Under the pieces are notes generated by a model, which was given only the letters and a program-made list of their open reading frames with translations, was not told the origin of the DNA and searched no databases. Of a DNA stretch of 17,111 bases, positions 6,324-12,646 are shown piece by piece. Position numbers and translations under genes: made by a program. Each line of letters starts with the position of its first letter. Position 1 is the first letter of the stretch. The stretch comes from Candidatus Moraniibacteriota bacterium (GTDB taxonomy: Bacteria; Patescibacteriota; Minisyncoccia; Moranbacterales; GWC2-37-73): NCBI GenBank assembly GCA_003510895.1, contig DOKE01000018.1, forward strand, positions 1-17,111. Direction: 5' to 3'.

Positions 6324-9119
6324 ATGGCTATCAAAAAATCTTCTCCCGTTTCAAGAAACAAGATTATCATCAGAGGAGCCAGGGTAAATAATTTGAAAAA
6401 TATAGACCTGGATATTCCCCGGGATAAATTTGTCGTTGTGACAGGTCTTTCCGGCAGCGGAAAATCTTCCGTGGCTTTTGACACCATTTATGCTGAAGGA
6501 AACAGGCGCTATATGGAAGGACTTTCTTCCTACGCGCATAATTTTCTTGAACCGGGAATAAAACCGGACGTGGATAAGATTGAAAATTTGAGCCCGCCGA
6601 TTTCGATTGATCAGAAAAGCATCAGCCGCAGCCCGCGTTCGACCGTGGGAACTTTAACAGAAATCTATGATTATCTGAGAGTTTTGTATGCAAAAGTTGG
6701 AAAAATTTATTGTCCGCAGTGCGGAGTTTTGATGCAAAGAAAAGCCAATAAAGAAATTATGGACGAGATCTTGGAATTTTCTCATCACACGCAAATAGCG
6801 ATTATGGCGAGACCAAAAGGGCAGGGAATGAATGTGCGCGAGAATTTGAAAAATATTAAACAACTGGGATATGCTCGCATAAGATATAATGAAAAAATAA
6901 TAGCTTTAAGCGAAGCGGAAATGGACGCGGATTTTTCCAAAGAAGGGAGTGTTGATGTGGTGGTGGACAGAATTATTTTTGACAAGAAAAAACCTGACAT
7001 CGAAAGAATGCTGGATTCAATTGAAACAGCGATGAAGTTGGGTGGAGGATCAATGTTTCTTTTGATTGACAACAAGGAAGAACGGCATTTCAATAAAGAT
7101 TTTTTTTGTAATAATTGCGGAATAAAAATAAAAGAAATATCTCCCCGACATTTTTCTTTCAATAGCCCGGAAGGAGCTTGCGAAATTTGCAGCGGTCTTG
7201 GTTATACGATGAAAGTTAATCCGGAGTTGGTTATTCCCAATAAAAATCTTTCTATCGCGGAAGGAGCGATTCAACCGTGGAGCAAAGCTGGAGGAAAAAT
7301 AAATGGTCAGAGCAATAATCTGGAAAAGCTCAAGGAAGTTGCCAAAAAACATAGATTTTCTTTGAACAGTCCCATAGCCAAATTGTCGCAAAAACAATTT
7401 CAGATTTTGATGTATGGAGAAGGAAATTTTGAAGGAGTTATCGTGGGATTGGAAAATAAATATCAAGAAACAAAATCCGACTATGTCAGAAATGAAATTG
7501 AGAGATATATGACGGCTGAAGTTTGCGAGACTTGCTTAGGGAAAAGACTTAAGAAGGAATTTTTATCCGTGAAAGTTCAAGATAAATCCATAGATGATTT
7601 GGTGAATTTGAGTGTTACTGATTTGAAAAAGTTTTTTTCTGAACTGGAAAATTGGGATGTGATTCAGCAACATAAGGATATTGTCAAACCAATAGCGCGC
7701 GAAACTATTCAAAGATTGGAAGCTTTGGAAAATGTTGGACTTGAATATTTGAATTTGGCGCGCGGAGCGCAAACAATTTCCGGAGGAGAAGCCCAGCGTA
7801 TTCGTTTGGCTGCCCAGCTCAATTCTCAATTGATGGGAATTGTTTATGTTTTGGATGAACCGTCAATTGGTTTGCATAGCCGCGATACAAAAAAATTAAT
7901 CGAGACATTGAAAGAATTGCAGAATTTGGGAAATTCTTTAATTGTGGTTGAGCACGATGAAAGCATCATCAAAGCCGCCGATTGGGTGATTGATATGGGT
8001 CCGGGAGCCGGAGAAGAAGGTGGATTGGTTGTTTTTGACGGTCCTTATGAAAAACTTCTTAAATCGAAAAGTTTGACGGCGCAATATATTCTTGGAAAAA
8101 AGAAAGTGGCGCAAAAGAAGAAGTTTAGAAAAGGAAACGACAAGGAAATAAAAGTTTTCGGCGCTAGCGAAAATAATTTGAAAAATATAGACGTGGCGAT
8201 TCCGTTGGGAAAATTTGTTGTGATGTGCGGAGTTTCCGGAAGCGGAAAATCAACTTTTATCAGTGATATTCTAGCCAAAGCTATTTCCCGTCATTTTTAT
8301 AATTCCAAAGATCTTCCCGGAGCGCACAAAAAAATAGTTGGCTTGAACAATATCGACAAGGTTATCAGTATTGATCAAAATCCAATTGGAAGAACGCCGC
8401 GTTCCAACGCTGCCACCTATACCGGAGTGTTTACGCATATTAGAGAACTTTTTGCTCAGACTGAAGAAGCGAAAAATCGCGGTTATAGCAGCAGCCGATT
8501 CAGTTTTAATATGAAAGGCGGTCGCTGTGAAGTTTGTCAGGGAGATGGACTGCGAAAAATAGAAATGCATTTACTTCCGGATATGTATGTGAAATGTGAA
8601 GCTTGCGGAGGAACTCGCTATAATAGAAAAACTTTGGAAATAGAATATAAAGGATTTAATATTGCTCAGGTTTTGGATATGGATGTTCGTTTCGCGCTCA
8701 GATTTTTTTCCAAACATTCATTGATTGCGGAGAAGCTCAAGACTATGGAAGATGTGGGATTGGGATATTTGAAATTGGGTCAGAGCGCCACCAATCTTTC
8801 CGGAGGAGAAGCGCAAAGAATAAAATTGGCAACCGAATTGGCGAGAAAATCCACGGGAAAAACTTTGTATATTTTGGATGAACCGACGGTGGGATTGCAT
8901 TTGGATGATGTTCGACAATTGATGCTGGTCTTGGATGCTTTGGTGGAAAAAGGAAATTCTGTTTTGGTGGTGGAACATAATTTGGATGTGGTGAAAAATG
9001 CTGATTGGGTGGTTGAACTTGGTCCGGATGGAGGAGAAAAAGGAGGAGAAATAATTTTTGAAGGAACTCCGGATAAACTTAAGAAAAATAAAATAAGTTG
9101 GACAGCAAAATACCTGTAA
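6324..9119 (+). CDS. Second UvrA-like excinuclease subunit A (UvrA paralog)
   Basis: This is a full-length UvrA-family ABC ATPase of 931 residues. Walker A motifs are GLSGSGKS (41-48) and GVSGSGKS. Signatures and Walker B motifs are ISGGEAQRIRLA/VLDEPSIGLH and LSGGEAQRIKLA/ILDEPTVGLH. Zinc module 1 is complete (Cys262, 265, 286, 289), and the C-terminal module is CEVC...CEAC. The region between the first CPQCG (about residue 131) and zinc module 1 is where UvrA binds UvrB. Here the VVRGRKGEY motif of the copy at 2076 is replaced by a stretch around ARPKGQGMNVREN. UvrB contact may thus be altered or lost, while lesion or structure binding is kept. Known class II UvrA proteins (Deinococcus UvrA2, Streptomyces DrrC) lack this domain entirely, so this is not a clean match. 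It sits beside uvrBAC but has possible promoters of its own. A DNA-repair role is likely; the substrate is unknown. Confidence 0.9.
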   Translation: MAIKKSSPVSRNKIIIRGARVNNLKNIDLDIPRDKFVVVTGLSGSGKSSVAFDTIYAEGNRRYMEGLSSYAHNFLEPGIKPDVDKIENLSPPISIDQKSISRSPRSTVGTLTEIYDYLRVLYAKVGKIYCPQCGVLMQRKANKEIMDEILEFSHHTQIAIMARPKGQGMNVRENLKNIKQLGYARIRYNEKIIALSEAEMDADFSKEGSVDVVVDRIIFDKKKPDIERMLDSIETAMKLGGGSMFLLIDNKEERHFNKDFFCNNCGIKIKEISPRHFSFNSPEGACEICSGLGYTMKVNPELVIPNKNLSIAEGAIQPWSKAGGKINGQSNNLEKLKEVAKKHRFSLNSPIAKLSQKQFQILMYGEGNFEGVIVGLENKYQETKSDYVRNEIERYMTAEVCETCLGKRLKKEFLSVKVQDKSIDDLVNLSVTDLKKFFSELENWDVIQQHKDIVKPIARETIQRLEALENVGLEYLNLARGAQTISGGEAQRIRLAAQLNSQLMGIVYVLDEPSIGLHSRDTKKLIETLKELQNLGNSLIVVEHDESIIKAADWVIDMGPGAGEEGGLVVFDGPYEKLLKSKSLTAQYILGKKKVAQKKKFRKGNDKEIKVFGASENNLKNIDVAIPLGKFVVMCGVSGSGKSTFISDILAKAISRHFYNSKDLPGAHKKIVGLNNIDKVISIDQNPIGRTPRSNAATYTGVFTHIRELFAQTEEAKNRGYSSSRFSFNMKGGRCEVCQGDGLRKIEMHLLPDMYVKCEACGGTRYNRKTLEIEYKGFNIAQVLDMDVRFALRFFSKHSLIAEKLKTMEDVGLGYLKLGQSATNLSGGEAQRIKLATELARKSTGKTLYILDEPTVGLHLDDVRQLMLVLDALVEKGNSVLVVEHNLDVVKNADWVVELGPDGGEKGGEIIFEGTPDKLKKNKISWTAKYL

Positions 9120-9168
9120 AGTAGAAAGTAGTAAGCAGAAAGCAAAAAGCAGTAAGAAACAAGCAATA
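9120..9168 (+). repeat. Seven-unit 7-bp tandem array filling the uvrA paralog-rsmI gap
   Basis: Seven in-phase 7-base units (first two AGTAGAA, AGTAGTA) follow the consensus AGYARNA. The array begins on the base after the TAA of the upstream gene and ends on the A of the rsmI start codon, so it makes up the whole spacer. No Shine-Dalgarno or promoter sequence is recognisable in it. Confidence 0.8.
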
Positions 9169-9845
9169 TGGAAAATAATTTTGGAAAATTATACATCGTG
9201 GCAACACCGATTGGAAATTTGGAAGATATAACTTTCCGGTCTTTGCGTGTCTTGAAAGAAGTTGATTTGATTTTGTGCGAAGATACGCGAGTTACCAAAA
9301 GGCTTTGCAACCACTATGACATTCAAACAAGATTAATTTCTTTTCATCAACATACGACCGAAGAAAAAGCGGAAAATATTATCAGGGAATTGGAAAGCGG
9401 AAAAAATATTGCGCTAGTGACTGATGCTGGAACGCCCGGAGTTTCTGATCCGGGAAATATTCTGGTTGATTTGGCGGCGAAAAGAGAAGTTCAAATTGTT
9501 CCAATTCCCGGTCCTTCGGCGTTGGCTAGCATCATCAGCGTGGCGGGAATAGATTTGCAAAAATTTATTTTTTTGGGATTTCCTCCGCACAAAAAAGGAC
9601 GGGAAACTTTTTTCAAAGAAGTTGCCGCTTCAAAATACCCGGTTATCTATTACGAATCTCCGCATAGAGTAATAAAAAATCTGAAATTATTAGGCGAGCT
9701 TTCGGAAAATAAAAATGTGGTTATTGGTCGGGAGATGACAAAAATGTTTGAAGAAATCATTCGTGGAAATTTGGCGTATATTTTGGAATATTTTGAAAAA
9801 AATCCCGGGAAAGTCAAAGGGGAATTTGTAATAATTATTTACTAA
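9168..9845 (+). CDS. rsmI: 16S rRNA (cytidine1402-2'-O)-methyltransferase RsmI, short form
   Basis: RsmI methylates the 2'-O of C1402 in 16S rRNA using S-adenosylmethionine and helps tune decoding at the P site. It belongs to the tetrapyrrole methylase fold. Family motifs are all visible: VATPIGNLEDIT near the N-terminus, EDTR, VTDAGTPGVSDPG, PIPGPSALASIISVAG, the GFPPHKKGR segment, YESPHR and REMTKMFEE. At 225 residues it is shorter than the usual 270-290, ending after the methylase domain (GEFVIII) and lacking the C-terminal extension of E. coli RsmI. The ATG at 9168 gives a standard N-terminus, and the upstream sequence is entirely heptad repeat. A second heptad array in the opposite orientation begins 5 bases after the stop. 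Function is confident; only the missing tail is unusual. Confidence 0.95.
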   Translation: MENNFGKLYIVATPIGNLEDITFRSLRVLKEVDLILCEDTRVTKRLCNHYDIQTRLISFHQHTTEEKAENIIRELESGKNIALVTDAGTPGVSDPGNILVDLAAKREVQIVPIPGPSALASIISVAGIDLQKFIFLGFPPHKKGRETFFKEVAASKYPVIYYESPHRVIKNLKLLGELSENKNVVIGREMTKMFEEIIRGNLAYILEYFEKNPGKVKGEFVIIIY

Positions 9846-9850
9846 CCATC

Positions 9851-9885
9851 GCTTACGGCTTCCTACTTTCTACTTGCTACTTTTT
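9851..9885 (-). repeat. Five-unit 7-bp tandem array after rsmI, inverted orientation
   Basis: Read on the + strand the units are GCTTACG, GCTTCCT, ACTTTCT and so on. Their reverse complement follows the AGTAGNA consensus of the array before rsmI. The two arrays therefore flank rsmI as inverted repeats. The array ends in a T run (9881-9885) but has no stable hairpin, so it is not called a terminator. Confidence 0.75.
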
Positions 9886-9892
9886 AATATAG

Positions 9893-9901
9893 TTATCCAC
9901 A
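9893..9901 (+). promoter_or_regulatory. Perfect DnaA-box sequence upstream of the surface-protein genes
   Basis: TTATCCACA matches the E. coli high-affinity DnaA box exactly. It lies 7 bases upstream of the candidate -35 at 9909. A partial reverse match (TGTGAATTT) overlaps the -35 region, so the site could act as a DnaA-responsive operator. One 9-mer can occur by chance, and no origin features (box clusters, dnaA/dnaN) are nearby. Confidence 0.45.
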
Positions 9902-9908
9902 AGTTTTT

Positions 9909-9936
9909 TTGTGAATTTTTTATTCTGTGATATAAT
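9909..9936 (+). promoter_or_regulatory. Extended -10 promoter of the surface-protein operon
   Basis: A perfect TATAAT (9931-9936) is preceded by TGA (9928-9930), giving an extended -10 element. TTGTGA (9909-9914) lies 16 bases upstream as a partial -35. The predicted start is near 9943, leaving a leader of about 29 bases before the ATG at 9972. This is the strongest -10 element in the window. Confidence 0.65.
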
Positions 9937-9971
9937 AATTGCGGAATCTAAAAAAATCTTAAAAAACAAAA

Positions 9972-11039
9972 ATGAAGAAAAAAATCTTGTTTTCGTTGAT
10001 TGTGTTTATATTTTCGTTTGCGCTTGTAAGTGTAATTAAAATCAAAGCCGGAGTTGGAGACAACACAGCTGGATGGTTATGGGGAGGAACAGAAAATCCT
10101 GCCGATGGGATTATAAATGGCAATGAGACCGGAGTTGGTTGGGTTAGTATGAATAGTTTAAATTGCGATGCTGATGGAAATGGACTTTCTGATCAAGGCA
10201 ATGGAACTAAACCTGACTGTCCTGCAAATGGAACAGTAGTTGCTGATTATGGAGTAACAATTCCTGAATCGGATGGAGATTTATCGGGATATGCCTGGAA
10301 TCAAAATTTGGGTTGGATTGCTTTTGATAATAGTAATGGATATTTAAATGGTTGCCCAGCTGGTAATGGCGCGTGTACTGCGCGTAGAGTTGGAAACAAT
10401 TTACAGGGATGGGCTCGCTTTACATCAATTGCAGATGCTTCAGTTATCAATAATTCAGGAGGTTGGCAAGGATGGATTAAGCTTAATGGCACTGGATATG
10501 GACTAGATATTACAAAGATGGATGGCACTGGAACTAATCCTACTTATGCTTGGTCAGGCGGAGACAGTGCGACAGAGGAATTAGGCTGGATTGATTTTTC
10601 GAAAGCGCGAATCGTTACTCTTAGCATAAATCTAGCCGCTGCTCCTAACTCTTGTGTAGGCGATACTTGTTTGCCTTTTAGTTCAACACTTACAGCCTCA
10701 AAATCAGCAGGAAGCGCAACCGGAGATATAACATATAAATTTGATTGTGAAAATGATGGAACATACGATGGGCAATATACTACCGCGAATGTTAGTCAGA
10801 CGCATATCTGTTCGTATCTTACTAATGGAACGAAAACAGCAAAAGTTGAAATGACACAAGAAGGAATTATTAAAACAGCTTTCGTTTCGATATTTATTCA
10901 ACTAACTGTTTGTGGCGATAGTATTGTGAGCGATGCCGAAACTTGCGATGATGGAGGTACTGTTGATGGTGATGGTTGTGATTCATCTTGTCAAATTGAG
11001 GTTGCTGGAGAAGGCAACTGGGTGGAGGTTAATCCATAA
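9972..11039 (+). CDS. Secreted protein with GWI-type repeats, PKD-like region and DUF4215-type Cys module
   Basis: The 355-residue product has a signal peptide (MKKK, hydrophobic 5-22, likely end near Ala26) and no later membrane segment, so it is probably exported. About four copies of an aromatic motif G-x-A-W...GW-[VI]-x-F follow (34-62, 106-120, 144-173, 190-211). One segment reads DADGNGLSD, like a calcium-binding loop. Residues about 230-310 resemble the PKD-type domains of such proteins (YKFDCENDGTYD...HICSYL...TAKVEMT). Residues 313-343 match the DUF4215 pattern, CGD...E-CDDG...DGDGCDSSCQ-E. I recognise the GWI-motif architecture from candidate-phyla surface proteins but know no assigned function. 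It is first in the operon behind the extended -10 promoter. No anchor is visible, so attachment to the cell, if any, must be indirect. Confidence 0.85.
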   Translation: MKKKILFSLIVFIFSFALVSVIKIKAGVGDNTAGWLWGGTENPADGIINGNETGVGWVSMNSLNCDADGNGLSDQGNGTKPDCPANGTVVADYGVTIPESDGDLSGYAWNQNLGWIAFDNSNGYLNGCPAGNGACTARRVGNNLQGWARFTSIADASVINNSGGWQGWIKLNGTGYGLDITKMDGTGTNPTYAWSGGDSATEELGWIDFSKARIVTLSINLAAAPNSCVGDTCLPFSSTLTASKSAGSATGDITYKFDCENDGTYDGQYTTANVSQTHICSYLTNGTKTAKVEMTQEGIIKTAFVSIFIQLTVCGDSIVSDAETCDDGGTVDGDGCDSSCQIEVAGEGNWVEVNP

Positions 11040-11057
11040 ATCGGTTAGGGAAAATTT

Positions 11058-11330
11058 ATGAAAAAGAATATTGTGATTGCGGCGACGGTAGCTTGGATTG
11101 TGGCAACAACCGGATATGTTATTTATGACATTTGGAGCGAATATAAAATTAAGGGAATACAAAAAGCCTATAATCAAGGAGTTGAAGATATGACAACCAG
11201 AGTGATTAATGAAGTTGGCAAAAGAGGTTGTGAGGCGGTGGAGATTTATGTTGGAGAAAAGAAAATACAAATTGCTAACGCGCAATGTTTGCCGGCGAAA
11301 GAAACTGTCAATACGGAAACCAAAAAATAA
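11058..11330 (+). CDS. Small membrane-anchored protein with two cysteines, unknown function
   Basis: The 90-residue product starts with MKKN and one hydrophobic segment (about 5-24), followed by a mostly polar domain. This has a helical stretch (KGIQKAYNQGVEDMTTRVINEV), then Cys-containing beta-like sequence (GCEAVEIYVGEKKIQIANAQC). The two Cys could form a disulfide outside the cell. The start is preceded by AGGGA about 7 bases upstream, one of the few Shine-Dalgarno-like sequences in the window. It lies 18 bases after the secreted-protein gene and is probably co-transcribed. I do not recognise a family. A role with the neighbouring secreted proteins is inferred only from position. Confidence 0.75.
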   Translation: MKKNIVIAATVAWIVATTGYVIYDIWSEYKIKGIQKAYNQGVEDMTTRVINEVGKRGCEAVEIYVGEKKIQIANAQCLPAKETVNTETKK

Positions 11331-11353
11331 TCAATTAAAATAAAAATAAAAAA

Positions 11354-11686
11354 ATGGAAAACAAAAGAACGCTAACTATACTTGTGGTAATTTTGATTCT
11401 TCTTTTGACAATAGTGGCTGTTTTTTATGTATTGAATCAAAAGAAGGAAAATGTGAATTCTTCTCCACAGCAGACAATAGAAAAAAAACGAACTGAAGAA
11501 GACCAAGCAAAACCGCTAACACCGGAAGAGATAGAAAAGGCGCTAGAAAAACAGTCTGGTGAAAATATCACTCCCCTGACCGAAGAAGAAATTCAGGAGG
11601 CATTGGATAAAAAACTCGATGAAGAAAATGTTGAACCGCTAACTTTTGAAGAAATTCAGAACGCTCTTAATAGAAAACAAGGTTAA
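11354..11686 (+). CDS. Small membrane-anchored protein with three ~20-residue repeats, unknown function
   Basis: The 110-residue product has an N-terminal membrane segment (about 7-27), a short charged linker, and three tandem copies of PLT-x-EEI-x-x-AL-x-(K/R) (about residues 53-110), each 20-21 residues. The repeats are acidic, helix-like and probably exposed outside the cell. It follows the 90-residue gene by 23 A-rich bases, with no Shine-Dalgarno sequence. I do not recognise a family. The spacing, the shared single-anchor layout and the lack of a terminator suggest it belongs to the same operon as its neighbours. Confidence 0.75.
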   Translation: MENKRTLTILVVILILLLTIVAVFYVLNQKKENVNSSPQQTIEKKRTEEDQAKPLTPEEIEKALEKQSGENITPLTEEEIQEALDKKLDEENVEPLTFEEIQNALNRKQG

Positions 11687-11723
11687 AATAGAAAATAAAT
11701 TTTTAATTAATATAAACAAAAAA

Positions 11724-12560
11724 ATGCAAAACTTGTTAAAAAACTTAAAATGGTTCTCCTTCTCTGCCATTTTGGGAATTGTTATCGGAGGAGGGCTTAT
11801 TGCAGCCAGAGCCTGGACTGAACCAACCGTCGCTCCTCCCGGAGGCAACATTGGAGCGCCAATCAACACAAGTGTGGTAGGACAAAGTAAATCTGGAAAT
11901 CTGATGGTGAATACTTTCAGTACTATTAATAATGTTCCAACAGCTACAGCAATAACTGTTCCTATAGGAAATGTGGGAATAGGAGCGGTTGTTCCTAGTC
12001 CAGGACTCAAGCTGGATGTCGAAGGCAAAGTCGGAGCGACGGAATATTGTGATGAGAATGGAGAAGATTGTACTGATGCCACAGAGTCTGGATTTTTGGC
12101 AACTATAGGTGGTTCCAGAGAGGATTACGGCGTAAGAAATATTGATCATAAAGTGAGATTTTTCAATGAACGATATGATGAGAACGACGAATATGATGCC
12201 AATACCTATACTTTTACGGCAAAAACAGCCGGTAAGTATAATGTTTCGGCACATGTAGGTGTGTGTGATTTACAAACAACTCCTGTAAAAAATTATGCAT
12301 CACTATCGATTTATAAGAATGGAAACAGGGCTTTTTTTGATCAAGGCTTTGCGGATGATGTTGAAGGGGGAACTCCATGCGCGTATCTTGGATTGAGTCC
12401 CGTTATGAAATTGAATGCGGGAGACACGCTGGATATAAGGATTTTACACAAGGAAACCGATTTATGTATGTCTTCTGGTTTGCCGGGAATTCCGAATTGT
12501 TATGCGAGTTTATCATCAGGAGCGGATGCTAACTGGTTTAGCGTTACTAAAGTAAAATAA
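11724..12560 (+). CDS. Membrane-anchored or secreted protein with C-terminal C1q/TNF-like domain
   Basis: The 278-residue product has an N-terminal signal or membrane segment (about 10-29). A Pro/Gly/Thr-rich stalk with APPGGNIGAPINT follows, and then a segment with NVGIG...GLKLDVEGKVGATEYC, known from bacterial and phage-fibre-like surface proteins. Residues about 127-278 fit the C1q/TNF jelly-roll pattern: FFNERYDENDEYDANTYTFTA, AGKYNVSAHV, ASLSIYKNG, LNAGDTLDIRI and final WFSVTKV. C1q domains usually trimerise and bind surfaces or ligands, so an adhesin-like role is plausible but inferred. ATG 11724 was chosen because an upstream in-frame ATG (11646) overlaps the previous gene by 41 bases and adds a Lys/Asn-rich tail before the signal. 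It is the last gene before the terminator at 12581. Confidence 0.82.
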   Translation: MQNLLKNLKWFSFSAILGIVIGGGLIAARAWTEPTVAPPGGNIGAPINTSVVGQSKSGNLMVNTFSTINNVPTATAITVPIGNVGIGAVVPSPGLKLDVEGKVGATEYCDENGEDCTDATESGFLATIGGSREDYGVRNIDHKVRFFNERYDENDEYDANTYTFTAKTAGKYNVSAHVGVCDLQTTPVKNYASLSIYKNGNRAFFDQGFADDVEGGTPCAYLGLSPVMKLNAGDTLDIRILHKETDLCMSSGLPGIPNCYASLSSGADANWFSVTKVK

Positions 12561-12580
12561 TATCGAATCTTTTTGTGAAA

Positions 12581-12607
12581 GGGCAGATTATGAAATCTGC
12601 TCTTTTT
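12581..12607 (+). terminator. Intrinsic (Rho-independent) terminator
   Basis: A 9-bp stem (12581-12589 with 12594-12602, one G-T pair), a 4-base loop ATGA and five T (12603-12607) lie 20 bases after the C1q-like gene. This is the only textbook terminator in the window. It separates the surface-protein unit from argS. Confidence 0.88.
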
Positions 12608-12609
12608 AG

Positions 12610-12638
12610 TTGATAAAATTATTTTCTAGTTATATACT
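12610..12638 (+). promoter_or_regulatory. Sigma70-type promoter of argS
   Basis: TTGATA (12610-12615) and TATACT (12633-12638) are separated by 17 bases, and each matches consensus at 5 of 6 positions. The predicted start is near 12645, two bases before the argS ATG, so the mRNA should be leaderless or nearly so. The distance from the end of the -10 to the ATG (9 bases) is the same as for uvrB. Confidence 0.65.
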
Positions 12639-12646
12639 GGAACTAT

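Noticed and set aside
9120..9168. Heptad arrays considered as a CRISPR array
   Set aside because: Units are 7 bases with no spacers, far below CRISPR repeat size, and no cas gene is present.
9893..9901. DnaA box considered as part of a replication origin
   Set aside because: Only one perfect box is present and there is no dnaA, dnaN or AT-rich unwinding region with further boxes nearby.
11646..11723. Upstream ATG for the C1q-like gene
   Set aside because: It overlaps the previous gene by 41 bases and would put a Lys/Asn-rich tail before the signal segment; ATG 11724 gives a normal exported start.
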